A DNA stretch of 35,094 nucleotides from an uncultured Eubacteriales bacterium (GTDB lineage: Bacteria > Bacillota > Clostridia > Peptostreptococcales > Anaerovoracaceae): positions 1-35,094 of the forward strand of contig ONAY01000015.1 in assembly GCA_900315895.1 (NCBI GenBank). Reading direction: 5' to 3'. The position numbers were made by a program, and so were the translations under genes. Every line of letters begins with the position of its first letter. Position 1 is the first letter of the stretch. Shown here piece after piece: positions 8,495 to 16,217 of this stretch. The notes under the pieces are model-generated. The model saw only the letters and a list, made by a program, of their open reading frames with translations. It searched no databases and was not told the DNA's origin.

Positions 8495-8532
8495 GGACGG
8501 GCGGCGCAAAAGATCTTTTGCGCCCCCTGTCC
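8495..8532 (-). other. intercistronic hairpin with perfect 22-bp palindrome
   Basis: The gap between ortB and oraS contains a perfect palindrome at 8503-8524 (arms GGCGCAAAAGA and its complement), extended by GGACGGG / CCCTGTCC flanks with small bulges. There is no U-tract on the minus strand, so it is not an obvious terminator. It probably acts as a stability or partial attenuation element that separates the thiolase genes from the aminomutase genes. Confidence 0.6.
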
Positions 8533-8548
8533 TCTGTGGTCCATCATA

Positions 8549-9967
8549 TTACAGTCCAAGAGTTTCCTTTACGAAGGCAATGTCGGTCTTTGTCTCGTCT
8601 GCCAGATACTGGAAGTCTTCCGGTGTAAGGTTCTCGAGAGCAACTCCTGATTTCTGCACTGCCTTCTTGATCCTGGAACGTCTGAAGTGATCCAGGTCAG
8701 CTACTTTGTGCTTGATGTAGCTGGGGTCCTTAGGAAGTATGATGTTGACACCCGGCTTGTCCTCTTCCTGAGGATTGCCGAAGTGGATGTCGATACCGTT
8801 CTCTCTTGCGAATGCAAGCTGAGGCTGGATGTGCTTGCCTGCTCCTGTGTACTCTGTCTCGGAAACTACGAGGATAGCGTCCTCGGGCATCTCCTGAGCC
8901 AGGGAGAAGGCTGCTGTAAGAGCTGTGTTGCCTGCAGGGCCTCTCTCAAGACCTTCCAGGTTGGCCAGCATCTCTGTCATGTAGAGGAACTCGCCCTGTG
9001 TAACTGTGACGTACTTGTCCATGTAGCGAAGAGGTCTTGCTGCTGAACGGGGAACGTCGGAGTGGTCGGGATCTGTTGCATAGGGAACGCCGAATCCGGT
9101 GTGTCCTGTGGTGCAGGACTTACGGTTGAAGTCAACGTCGGATGCCATTGAAAGTCCTGTAAGGTCGATGGATGCTGCGTATACCTTGGTATCCTTGCAG
9201 CCTGCCTTAAGCAGTCCTCTGGCTGTACCTGTGACCATTCCGCCGCCGGCGTTGGTGCATACTACCAGGTCCGGATCTCTTCCCAGCATCTCTCTGCACT
9301 GCATCGCGATCTCATAGCCGAGAGTCTCGATACCGGAGATGCCGTAGGGTGAGTAAAGGGAAGCATTGAAGAATCCTGTATCTTCAAGTACGGAAAGTGT
9401 GGTGTAGAAAAGCTCGGGGCCTACTGTGAGCTGGATAACTTCAGCTCCGAAGGCTTCGCACTTTCTGGCCTTCTCAACGATCTCAGGCTGGCCGACTCCC
9501 TTGGAATCGTAGCACTCCTGAACGATGATGCACTCAAGTCCCTGCATTGCAGCCTGGGAAGCAACGGCAGCGCCGTAGTTTCCGGAGGTAGCTGCTACAA
9601 CGCCCTTGTAGCCAAGCTTCTTGGCGTGAGCGCAAGCGCAGGCAGCACGTCTGTCCTTGAAGGAGCCGGAAGCGTTGGCAGCCTCGTCCTTGACGAAGAT
9701 CCTGGCGCCGTAACCCGGCTTAGCATACTTTCTTGCAAACGCTGTGATGTTTCTCAGTTCGAGAAGGGGTGTGTTGCCTACCCCTGTTCTGGACTGGATC
9801 CTGTTGATCTCGTCCAGAGTGTAGTTGGTAGCCTTCATCAGAGCTTCATAATCGAAAGCAACTGATCCGGACTCAAAGGGTGTGTAGTCCAGGCCCAGGG
9901 CTTCCTTCATGATGTCATTGCCTCTTGCCATCACGGAATCATAATCTTTTGGTAAATTCACTGCCAT
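8549..9967 (-). CDS. ortB: 2-amino-4-oxopentanoate thiolase, PLP-binding subunit OrtB
   Basis: With OrtA it cleaves 2-amino-4-ketopentanoate with CoA to D-alanine and acetyl-CoA, the last step of the oxidative ornithine pathway. The 472-residue protein has a fold-type II PLP domain like threonine synthase. The Schiff-base Lys is K104 in NASGSFKDRRA, the cofactor phosphate contacts are in ATSGNYGAAV and in CTNAGGGMVTGTARG, and a conserved GNTALTAAFS stretch follows. It starts MAVNLPKDYDSVMARGND, and its ATG overlaps the stop of ortA by one base (TAATG), a usual sign of translational coupling and equal subunit supply. The match to the ornithine cluster rather than threonine synthesis is supported by the adjacent ortA and ord. 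Confidence 0.95.
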   Translation of the reverse strand: MAVNLPKDYDSVMARGNDIMKEALGLDYTPFESGSVAFDYEALMKATNYTLDEINRIQSRTGVGNTPLLELRNITAFARKYAKPGYGARIFVKDEAANASGSFKDRRAACACAHAKKLGYKGVVAATSGNYGAAVASQAAMQGLECIIVQECYDSKGVGQPEIVEKARKCEAFGAEVIQLTVGPELFYTTLSVLEDTGFFNASLYSPYGISGIETLGYEIAMQCREMLGRDPDLVVCTNAGGGMVTGTARGLLKAGCKDTKVYAASIDLTGLSMASDVDFNRKSCTTGHTGFGVPYATDPDHSDVPRSAARPLRYMDKYVTVTQGEFLYMTEMLANLEGLERGPAGNTALTAAFSLAQEMPEDAILVVSETEYTGAGKHIQPQLAFARENGIDIHFGNPQEEDKPGVNIILPKDPSYIKHKVADLDHFRRSRIKKAVQKSGVALENLTPEDFQYLADETKTDIAFVKETLGL

Positions 9968-10269
9968 TATTTGTCACCTCCGTGAAGGATCTCTCTCAGC
10001 TGACGGTCGATCTCGATGATCTCGGGAACGAAGTCGCCATAGCTGTGAGTGTAATGAGGTCTCTCTTCGAAAAGGGTGCCCTTCTCAAGACGTCCTGCTG
10101 CTGTGAGAACGGTCACTTCGTCGCCGATCTCAGCGGAGTCTTCCTGTAAAAAACCTTTGGTCCACATCTGAAGATCTGAAGCTCTTGTGTCGTCAGGAAG
10201 CTTTCCTGTACGCTGTTCGGATCTGAGAACGATGTTGTGGATGCGGACCCAATCTCCTTTTTTAGCCAT
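9967..10269 (-). CDS. ortA: 2-amino-4-oxopentanoate thiolase, small subunit OrtA
   Basis: A 100-residue partner of OrtB. It begins MAKKGDWVRIHNIVLRSEQR, with an AGGAGA site seven bases before the ATG. The compact, beta-rich sequence (GDWVRI, GDEVTVLTAAGR, ending in FVPEIIEIDRQLREIL) fits the small OrtA family, which has a barrel-like fold. It has no catalytic motif of its own; the PLP site is in OrtB. The gene is separated from ord by 85 bases containing a strong GC-rich hairpin and overlaps ortB by one base. The assignment rests on sequence character, size and position. Confidence 0.93.
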   Translation of the reverse strand: MAKKGDWVRIHNIVLRSEQRTGKLPDDTRASDLQMWTKGFLQEDSAEIGDEVTVLTAAGRLEKGTLFEERPHYTHSYGDFVPEIIEIDRQLREILHGGDK

Positions 10270-10300
10270 TATTATTTCTCCTAAAAATCGGGTTATTGCA

Positions 10301-10340
10301 GGCGGGCTCCGGCACGGTCACCCGCGCCGGACGCCGGCCC
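10301..10340 (-). other. GC-rich hairpin between ord and ortA
   Basis: The core stem TCCGGC (10308-10313) pairs with GCCGGA (10326-10331). It is extended inward by CGG/CCG and outward by GC-rich arms (GGCGGGC with a GCCGGCC-like partner). It is followed on the transcript by unpaired sequence without a U-tract, so it is unlikely to be a strong terminator. It may shield the ord 3' end or adjust ortA expression. Confidence 0.55.
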
Positions 10341-10354
10341 TAAGTTCACATTTC

Positions 10355-11416
10355 TTATTTTACGATCTTCTTGTCTTCCTTGATGAAGTTTCTGAAGTCG
10401 CCCATGATTGCATGGGGTACGGGGATGTCGATCATGGTTACGAGACCGGGATCTGCATTGATAATGTGAGGAATGCAGTTCATGATCATAGCCATTGTTC
10501 CGATTCCGCCTTCGATCTCAGGCTTGTTGGCCATATTTACCGGAGGAACTGAATCGAGGATGACATAGTCTCCTGTGTCGATTCCAACCTGCTCAGGTTC
10601 GATCTGCTGCGGGTGATCCATGTCGATCTTTCTGACTCCGTCGATGTCTACCCAGCCCTTCATTGCAACGCCTGCAACGTTACCTGCAGCTGCAAATCCG
10701 TAGGGGGACTTTCTGTCAACGTCTGTTACGATGGGCTCCATGTCCTGACCGAACTTATCCCACTTCCAGCCAAGAGCGTCGCACATCATCTTTGTAGACT
10801 CTGCGAATCCAACGTGACCGGCCATTGTTCCGTCTGCTTTCCTCTTGTTGAACTCGTCTACTGTGATGCCGATTCCCTGCTCTTCCATAACAGCGGGTCC
10901 GAAGGGTGAAAGGGAGTTAACTCTTCTTGATGTGATGTGGTTGACTTCCTCGCAAGCAGCGGTCCAAAGGATGACCAGAAGGTCCATGATGAGACCGGGG
11001 TTGATGCCTGTTCCCATAACGGAAACGCCGTTCTTCTTTGCGCACTCGTCAAGCTTCTTGGCAAGCTCAGGCTCCTGTGCCTGAGGATAAGCCATCTCTT
11101 CTGCGGAAGTGATGACGTTGATGCCTCTCTCCATGACGAATACCAGCTTGTCATAAACGTCTCTTGTGAAGGAGTTGGTGCAAACTACTACGACGTCTGC
11201 TGAACCCGGCTTGATGACTTCCTCGGGTGTTCCAACGATGACTTCTTCTCTGTCACCTCTCTGGATCCCGGGAACTACTTCCCATAAGCTCTTGCCAAGC
11301 TTGGCTCCGATGTCGATAGCTCCGACGATGTCTACGCCCTGCTTCTTAGCAAGCATCTTGCCGATTCCGCCGCCCATAGCGCCTAATCCCCAAAGGATAA
11401 CTTTAACGTTTTCCAT
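10355..11416 (-). CDS. ord: 2,4-diaminopentanoate dehydrogenase
   Basis: It oxidatively deaminates (2R,4S)-2,4-diaminopentanoate to 2-amino-4-ketopentanoate with NAD(P)+, linking the aminomutase to the thiolase. The 353-residue protein has an N-terminal Rossmann fold with GLGAMGGGIGK at residues 10-20, then VVVVCTNSFTRD and NVITSAEEMAYP as in dihydrodipicolinate-reductase-like dehydrogenases, and a GTGINPGLIMD stretch at the domain border. It is the first gene of the operon. The start has GGAGG eight bases upstream; curiously the leader reads ATGTAATG, a start-stop codon pair overlapping the true ATG. A -24/-12 promoter lies 81-95 bases upstream of the start, and the leader has a small ACACC-ATTC-GGTGT hairpin (11458-11471). 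Confidence 0.96.
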   Translation of the reverse strand: MENVKVILWGLGAMGGGIGKMLAKKQGVDIVGAIDIGAKLGKSLWEVVPGIQRGDREEVIVGTPEEVIKPGSADVVVVCTNSFTRDVYDKLVFVMERGINVITSAEEMAYPQAQEPELAKKLDECAKKNGVSVMGTGINPGLIMDLLVILWTAACEEVNHITSRRVNSLSPFGPAVMEEQGIGITVDEFNKRKADGTMAGHVGFAESTKMMCDALGWKWDKFGQDMEPIVTDVDRKSPYGFAAAGNVAGVAMKGWVDIDGVRKIDMDHPQQIEPEQVGIDTGDYVILDSVPPVNMANKPEIEGGIGTMAMIMNCIPHIINADPGLVTMIDIPVPHAIMGDFRNFIKEDKKIVK

Positions 11417-11496
11417 TACATATTCCTCCTCAATTTTATTGAAAACGATGTACTTAACACCGAATGGTGTCAGGTTTTATTGCGTTATATTAAGAC

Positions 11497-11511
11497 GCAA
11501 GTTCTGTGCCA
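11497..11511 (-). promoter_or_regulatory. sigma-54 (-24/-12) promoter of the ornithine operon
   Basis: On the minus strand the sequence is TGGCACAGAACTTGC, which matches the consensus TGGCAC-N5-TTGC at every fixed position with GG and GC ten bases apart. Transcription should start near 11485, giving a leader of about 70 bases before ord. The adjacent gene encodes a sigma-54-type activator, and two palindromes lie 150-185 bp upstream. Confidence 0.9.
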
Positions 11512-11565
11512 CAGGCGGTTAATAATAATGTATACATAAAGGCGTGTTTTTTGGCATTTCGGCAC

Positions 11566-11613
11566 AAAAAATCCCGGTTTTTACCCAATTCTTTAGGCAA
11601 AACCCGGGATTTT
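11566..11613 (-). terminator. rho-independent terminator after the activator gene
   Basis: On the minus strand AAAATCCCGGGTTTT pairs with AAAAACCGGGATTTT around a 16-base loop and runs into a T-tract. It can also work from the other strand. It lies between the activator stop (11721) and the ord promoter, insulating the sigma-54 promoter. Confidence 0.8.
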
Positions 11614-11655
11614 ATCTGATTGTTCGCGTTGCACCCTCCGTTCTTCGGCCGCACC

Positions 11656-11672
11656 GTGCAAATTAATTTGCG
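11656..11672. promoter_or_regulatory. candidate activator (enhancer) site 1 for the ord promoter
   Basis: A perfect 14-bp palindrome GCAAATTAATTTGC (11658-11671), flanked by GT on the left. The half-sites GCAAA and TTTGC are four bases apart, as in two other copies. It lies about 160 bp upstream of the -24/-12 promoter, the usual distance for sigma-54 activators. Binding is inferred. Confidence 0.6.
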
Positions 11673-11678
11673 ATTTCT

Positions 11679-11696
11679 GTGCAAAATATTTTGCGC
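11679..11696. promoter_or_regulatory. candidate activator (enhancer) site 2 for the ord promoter
   Basis: GTGCAAAATATTTTGCGC contains the perfect palindrome GCAAAATATTTTGC (11681-11694). Its half-site spacing is the same as site 1, and its centre is 23 bp from the centre of site 1, about two helical turns, which suits cooperative binding. Confidence 0.6.
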
Positions 11697-11720
11697 CGCC
11701 GTCAAACCACAGCCATTTCC

Positions 11721-13112
11721 CTACCTTATATCATACTTCTTGAGCTTGTGCTGAAGGGTCTGGCGCTTGAGGGACAGGGCTTCAGCAGCCTTGGATATGT
11801 TGCCCCTGGCCCTGACCATCTCGTCGGCTATGATCTGCTTCTCCACGGAGCTTAAGTACTTGTCCAGGGGCAGGTTCCTGTCGTAGGGTATCACGTTTTC
11901 CGGAGACGCCCCGCCGGATTCCGGCATGAACAGATGTCTCTCCGTCAGCACGTGCTCGTCGTCCGCCATGGACACAGCCTGCTCGATGACGTTCTCCAGC
12001 TCCCTGACGTTTCCGGGATAGTCGTAGGCCTTGAGTTTCCTGGCCGCAGCGTCCGACAGCATCCAGAGCTGCTTGTTGTAGCGGCGGTTGTACTTGTCCA
12101 GGAATTTCTCCGACAAAAGCTCTATGTCGTCCGCCCTCTCCCGAAGGGGAGGAATGGAAATGTTGATGACGTTCAGCCTGTAATACAGGTCCTTTCTGAG
12201 GAGGCCTTTGGATATCAGCTCCGCAGGGGTCTCGTTTACGGTGGCGATGATCCTCACATCGATGGGGATGTCCCTGGAGCCGCCCACTCGCCTGATGTAG
12301 GACTCCTGCAGGACCCTCAAAAGCTTGGACTGAAGGTCGTAGGGCATGGCGGATATCTCGTCCAGCAGGATGGTACCGCCGTTGGCCTGCTCGAAAAGTC
12401 CTGCCCTGTCCACCGCTCCCGTGAAAGCGCCCTTGGATGTTCCGAAAAGTATGCCTTCCAGAAGGCTCTCCGGGATGGCCGCGCAGTTCTGGGCCAGGAA
12501 GGGCTTCCCCGCCCGGGACCCGTCGTTATGTATGCTCTGGGCTATGAGCTCCTTGCCTGTACCGGTCTCCCCATAGATGAACACCGACGCGTCGTTTATG
12601 GCCGCCTTGCGGGCCCTCTTCAGCACCTCCAGGAACCTCTCATTCTCTCCGAAAATATCGCTGAAGGTATATTTCATGATCTCAGGGCCCTTGATGGGCA
12701 CGTGCTCCATCTTTCCCTCCTGGATCTCCAAAAGGGAATCCGAGACCCTCCTGAGGTCAGTAATATTCTTGGAAACTTCCACGGCTGCCACCGTCCGGCC
12801 CTCCACAACCACAGGAATGGTGGTATTTTGGGTGGTTATCTCCTTGCCGTAGAGGTTCTTGTAGGTCTGCTGGGCGTTCTTCGTGGCCTGATCCCTGATG
12901 AGGGCCCGGTATATGGTACTCTCACCCTGTTCGAAATCCGGGAAAGCTTCGTGGAACTTCTTCCCAAGCACGTCCCTGACATGGACCTTTTCGGTGCCGG
13001 CCATGGCCTTGTTGTAGTGGATGCCCACGCCCTCCCGGTCCACGATGTATACGCCTTCGTCCAGGAGCTCTATGAGCTCGTCCACAAGGACTTTGTATTC
13101 TTCCGCGTTCAT
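11721..13112 (-). CDS. sigma-54-dependent activator, PAS-AAA+-Fis (RocR type)
   Basis: A 463-residue enhancer-binding protein that should activate the adjacent -24/-12 promoter. Residues 1-120 form a PAS-like sensor (GVYIVDREGVGIHYNKAMAG). The AAA+ domain has Walker A GETGTGKE (181-188), the sigma-54 contact loop GAFTGA (228-233), Walker B GTILLDE (246-252) and the arginine-finger stretch LRKDLYYRLN. The C-terminus is a Fis-type helix-turn-helix (about 430-460, GNISKAAEALSLKRQTLQHKL). RocR of Bacillus has the same layout and responds to ornithine or citrulline; ornithine-related sensing here is inferred from location. The gene is transcribed toward the operon, ends in a terminator, and has its own promoter with a palindrome like the enhancer sites. 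Confidence 0.93.
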   Translation of the reverse strand: MNAEEYKVLVDELIELLDEGVYIVDREGVGIHYNKAMAGTEKVHVRDVLGKKFHEAFPDFEQGESTIYRALIRDQATKNAQQTYKNLYGKEITTQNTTIPVVVEGRTVAAVEVSKNITDLRRVSDSLLEIQEGKMEHVPIKGPEIMKYTFSDIFGENERFLEVLKRARKAAINDASVFIYGETGTGKELIAQSIHNDGSRAGKPFLAQNCAAIPESLLEGILFGTSKGAFTGAVDRAGLFEQANGGTILLDEISAMPYDLQSKLLRVLQESYIRRVGGSRDIPIDVRIIATVNETPAELISKGLLRKDLYYRLNVINISIPPLRERADDIELLSEKFLDKYNRRYNKQLWMLSDAAARKLKAYDYPGNVRELENVIEQAVSMADDEHVLTERHLFMPESGGASPENVIPYDRNLPLDKYLSSVEKQIIADEMVRARGNISKAAEALSLKRQTLQHKLKKYDIR

Positions 13113-13133
13113 AATATATGTCCTCCGTCTCCA

Positions 13134-13155
13134 TGATTATACCACGGTGCAAAAT
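13134..13155 (-). promoter_or_regulatory. extended -10 promoter of the activator gene
   Basis: On the minus strand TGGTATAAT (the -10 is TATAAT at 13134-13139) has the extended TGn motif. The -35 region is poor (TGCAAA at 16-base spacing, about 13156-13161) and falls within the palindrome 13146-13165. The start point would be near 13127, just before the GGAGG ribosome site. Confidence 0.6.
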
Positions 13156-13165
13156 AATTTGCACC
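13146..13165. promoter_or_regulatory. palindrome overlapping activator promoter, possible autoregulatory site
   Basis: It has perfect 8-base arms GGTGCAAA and TTTGCACC separated by ATAA. Half-sites and spacing match the two palindromes at 11656-11696. It covers the -35 region of the activator promoter, so binding would most simply repress the activator's own transcription. This is an inference from position. Confidence 0.55.
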
Positions 13166-13312
13166 ACATATTTCACGGATGCGGCCCCAATAAATTTTAG
13201 TACTGTGCTCTGTTCATTCCCCGGTCTCTATGGTAAAATATCCCAGTACAGGCAGTCTCAGGCCCGGACCCCGGTCCACGGCCTTGCGGCCGCCAAAGGA
13301 AAGGTTAGTTAA

Positions 13313-13636
13313 ATGAGAATAAGAAGAGACAAAAACGATTTTGAAGAAGACGAGATCGTCCTCATTGCGGACGTATCCGATTCACTGGCCCACCCACTCA
13401 GGGTGAAGATGCTCAAATACATAATGAAGGCCAATCTGGACCTTCGGGGAGTCTGCACCAAGGACCTGGTGGAGGAGTTCGGCTACGCCCAGGCCACCGT
13501 GTCCCAGCACATGAAGAAACTGATACAGTCCGGGCTTGTAGAAGTCCGTCACGAGCATAAATTCAACTACTACTACGTGAACTTCGGCCTTTTCGTGCGT
13601 TACGCCGACCTGGCCAAACGCTTCACTATGGAATAG
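13313..13636 (+). CDS. ArsR-family winged-helix transcriptional regulator
   Basis: A 107-residue DNA-binding protein. The winged helix is clear: SDSLAHPLRVKMLKYIM forms the first helices, CTKDLVEEFGYAQATVSQHM the helix-turn-helix with the recognition helix AQATVSQHMKKLIQSGL, and VEVRHEHKFNYYYVN the wing. The only Cys is in RGVCTKD, so the classic metal-sensing CxC motif of ArsR/SmtB is missing; the signal is probably not a thiophilic metal. A GGAAAGG ribosome site lies nine bases upstream of the ATG. It heads a plus-strand set with the EamA transporter, a membrane protein and the HD protein, and may regulate that set. It is divergent from the sigma-54 activator, with about 200 bases between them. 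Confidence 0.88.
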   Translation: MRIRRDKNDFEEDEIVLIADVSDSLAHPLRVKMLKYIMKANLDLRGVCTKDLVEEFGYAQATVSQHMKKLIQSGLVEVRHEHKFNYYYVNFGLFVRYADLAKRFTME

Positions 13637-13651
13637 GGGCGGCGCGCTAAG

Positions 13652-14578
13652 ATGCGCGGCGCGACAGGCGAAATGAACAACGTAACGAAGGGTTACATCT
13701 GCACACTGACCTACGGTGCCCTTCTGGGGCTCATCGGATTTTTCACCACCACCCTGGGGAACATGGGGCTCACCTCATTCCAGATCAACTTCCAAAGGTT
13801 CCTGGTCACCGTTATATCCATCGGGATCTACCTTTTGATCACCCGGGGGAAGGATGGGTTCAAGATCGACCTTAAGGGCTTCGCCCTCTGCGCCTTCCTG
13901 GGGATCCTGGGGGATGTGATCATGGCCTACTGCTACGTGGAGGCCATCGCAAGCCTGGGCATGGGGATCGCGGTGGTGATACTTTACACCGCCCCGGTGT
14001 TCAGCACCATCCTGGCAAGGATCTTCCTCGGAACTCCCTTCAACCGCTTTAAAGCCATTGCCCTGGTTCTGAACCTTCTGGGCTGCTTCCTGGCGGTCAC
14101 CGGAGGCAAGGCCTCCCTGGGCGGACTCCCTACCTACGGAATCGCCATCGGGTTCCTCTGCAGCTTTTTCTTCGCAGTGAACATCATGGTTAGCCAGGTG
14201 GCTACCGACGGCAGAGACCCCATAACCATTTGCTTTTACACCTTCCTGGTGGGAGTCACCTGCCTGCTGTTCATAGTTCAGCCCTGGTCAGCAGGCCCTG
14301 AGATCTGGGCTCCAAAGGTCCTGATGGTCAGCATCCCCTACGGACTGATCGAAGGGGCCATCGGGTATGTTTTGTACTATACCGGCATCAAACTGGTCCA
14401 GGATCCCGCCAAGGTCAACGTCTTAAGTTCCATAGAGGTGGCCACGGCGGCCATCTTCGGCATCCTTGTATACAATGAACCCCACAGCCCTCTCCGGTTC
14501 GTGGGAATGGCACTGATCCTGGTATCCATGTGGTTCGTTGGACGGACCCCCAAGGATCCCAGGCTTGAAGCCCGTTAA
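13652..14578 (+). CDS. EamA/DMT-family transporter
   Basis: A 308-residue inner-membrane protein with about ten hydrophobic helices in two EamA repeats, the drug/metabolite transporter layout. The first repeat includes ICTLTYGALLGLIGFFTTTL and GMGIAVVILYTAPVFSTILA, a typical end-of-repeat signature. The second ends with VLSSIEVATAAIFGILVYNE, the conserved pre-terminal helix. Relatives export amino acids or small metabolites; the substrate cannot be read from the sequence. Two starts are possible: 13652, with a distant AGGGG, or 13673 (MNNVTKGYICT), with a nearer but weak AGGCGA. The GC-rich inverted sequence between them (GGCGCGC / GCGCGGCGCG) slightly favours the later one. It follows the regulator by 15-36 bases. 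Confidence 0.87.
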   Translation: MRGATGEMNNVTKGYICTLTYGALLGLIGFFTTTLGNMGLTSFQINFQRFLVTVISIGIYLLITRGKDGFKIDLKGFALCAFLGILGDVIMAYCYVEAIASLGMGIAVVILYTAPVFSTILARIFLGTPFNRFKAIALVLNLLGCFLAVTGGKASLGGLPTYGIAIGFLCSFFFAVNIMVSQVATDGRDPITICFYTFLVGVTCLLFIVQPWSAGPEIWAPKVLMVSIPYGLIEGAIGYVLYYTGIKLVQDPAKVNVLSSIEVATAAIFGILVYNEPHSPLRFVGMALILVSMWFVGRTPKDPRLEAR

Positions 14579-14617
14579 CCATTGCTCAGATTAAGCTTTA
14601 GCAGATTGGAGCAAAAC

Positions 14618-15472
14618 ATGGACGAAAACATCAACACCCCAAAAGCACTTCCCGGCGACTCCGGTCAGGGAAACAGCAGCAGAAAAACCATCGTGATCCT
14701 TCTGGTGATCGTTCTCATCGCCTCGGTGCTCTTCGGGCTCCTGGCCGCCTCCAAGGTGGATATGTACAAGACGACCATCGAAAGGCTGGATGAGAGCCGC
14801 AACACCGTGACCCAGCTCATGGCTTCGGCCACTGCTGCGTCAGCTCTTCTCACCCTGATCCCGGGAGACGTGGCCACCCCCATCGCCGAGAAGCTGGCCG
14901 ACGTGGCAGGCGACTTTATCATAGTTCTCTGCGCCATATACGCGGAGAAATTCATGCTCACCATCCTCGGCGCCCTGGCCTTCGTAGTGCTGATCCCCGC
15001 AGGCTGCATCTCCAAGCTTCTGGCCCTCTTCAGGCGCGACGGCAACTGGGGAAGGATCGGGACCAAGCTCATTGCCACCGGCATCGCCGTGGCCCTTCTG
15101 GTTCCTGTCAGCGCCTGGGTCTCCGGCACCATAAGGGACAACTACGGCCCCGCCATCGACCAGACCATCCAGGCCGCTCAGGACGCTTCTGAGGAAGTTC
15201 AGGAGGAGGCTGAGACCTATGAGGGAGACTCTGCCACCGAAAAGAGCGACAACTGGTTCCAGAACCTTTTCAACTCCGCCGAAGAAAAGCTTAACGGCGT
15301 CACAGAGAAATTCCAGCAGATCCTGAACAACATGATGGAAGCCTTCGCTGTGCTCATAGTGACCACCTGCATCATACCCATTCTGGTGCTGGTAGCTTTC
15401 CTGTGGCTGGTGAAGACCGCCCTCAACGTGGACATGAACCTAAGACTTCCCATGCCCAGGAAGAGACTTTAG
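14618..15472 (+). CDS. uncharacterised multi-pass membrane protein
   Basis: A 284-residue protein that I do not recognise. It has a polar N-terminus of about 20 residues, a first membrane helix (TIVILLVIVLIASVLFGLL), a second membrane region (FIIVLCAIYAEK to LALFRRDG), a third helix (LIATGIAVALLVPVSAWV), then an acidic, Glu-rich soluble stretch of about 70 residues (EEVQEEAETYEGD region), and a last helix (VLIVTTCIIPILVLVAFLWLV). The start at 14618 is supported by TTGGAG six bases upstream; an in-frame ATG at 14582 has no such site. It is probably co-transcribed with the EamA transporter and the HD protein. Confidence 0.75.
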   Translation: MDENINTPKALPGDSGQGNSSRKTIVILLVIVLIASVLFGLLAASKVDMYKTTIERLDESRNTVTQLMASATAASALLTLIPGDVATPIAEKLADVAGDFIIVLCAIYAEKFMLTILGALAFVVLIPAGCISKLLALFRRDGNWGRIGTKLIATGIAVALLVPVSAWVSGTIRDNYGPAIDQTIQAAQDASEEVQEEAETYEGDSATEKSDNWFQNLFNSAEEKLNGVTEKFQQILNNMMEAFAVLIVTTCIIPILVLVAFLWLVKTALNVDMNLRLPMPRKRL

Positions 15473-15529
15473 GACGCCGGACATACTAAGCCGCCAAGAT
15501 ACACCTGATATTCCCGGGAGGAACGCCAG

Positions 15530-16186
15530 ATGAAATACGAAGATCTAACCAAGAACAAAGAAGTTCTCGAATACTATAACCGGGCCTGCATCATTCTGGA
15601 CGCACTGGGCTATACCGACCACTCCACCGCCCACACAACCCTGGTGGCAAAGCGGGCCGCGGACATACTGGAGGCTTTCGGCTACAGCCAGAAAGAGATC
15701 GAGCTGGTAAAGATAGCCGGCTTCTTGCACGATATCGGTAACGCTCTGAACAGGCATCATCACGCAGAGTACGGTGCCCTGCTGGCCAACGAGATCCTCA
15801 AGGAGACGGATTTGTCCATTGAAGACCGCGTCCGCATCGTCTCCGCCATAGCCAACCACGACGAGTCCGACGGCGTGGCAGCGGACCCCGTATCTGCCGC
15901 CTTGATCATCGCAGATAAGACCGACGTGCGGAGGACCCGCGTGCGCCAGACGGACCCCATGCAGTTCGACATCCATGACCGCGTGAACCACGCTGTCACT
16001 GAAACCCGGCTCAGATGCGGCAAGGAGGAAAAGAGAATAACCCTCTACCTCACTATCGATGAAAGCATCTGCACCATGTACGAATACTTCGACATCTTCC
16101 TGGAGCGCATGACCATGTGCTCCCACGCAGCAAGAGTCTTGGACGCCACCTTCTCCCTTAAGGTGAACGGCCAGAGAGTGCTGTAA
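15530..16186 (+). CDS. HD-domain metal-dependent phosphohydrolase
   Basis: A 218-residue soluble protein with an HD domain. The metal-binding His residues are in YTDHSTAH (residues 29-35) and the HD pair is H67-D68 in AGFLHDIGNALNRHHHAEYGA, with further candidates in SAIANHDESDG and IIADKTDVRR. The family hydrolyses phosphate esters of nucleotides or similar molecules; the substrate is not evident. A GGGAGGA site precedes the ATG. It is the last gene of the plus-strand set and is followed about 30 bases later by a strong terminator. Confidence 0.87.
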   Translation: MKYEDLTKNKEVLEYYNRACIILDALGYTDHSTAHTTLVAKRAADILEAFGYSQKEIELVKIAGFLHDIGNALNRHHHAEYGALLANEILKETDLSIEDRVRIVSAIANHDESDGVAADPVSAALIIADKTDVRRTRVRQTDPMQFDIHDRVNHAVTETRLRCGKEEKRITLYLTIDESICTMYEYFDIFLERMTMCSHAARVLDATFSLKVNGQRVL

Positions 16187-16217
16187 AAGCTTACTTGAAT
16201 CGAATGAATTTGATCGT

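Noticed and set aside
8549-9967. Threonine synthase as the identity of OrtB
   Set aside because: The PLP fold is shared, but the one-base overlap with ortA and the presence of ord, oraS and oraE point to the thiolase.
10270-10354. Rho-independent terminator between ord and ortA
   Set aside because: The hairpin is strong but no T-tract follows it on the minus transcript.
13137-13312. A sigma-A promoter for the ArsR-type gene (TAAAAT near 13234)
   Set aside because: The -10 is acceptable, but the best -35 at a suitable distance (TGTTCA) is too weak to report as a feature.
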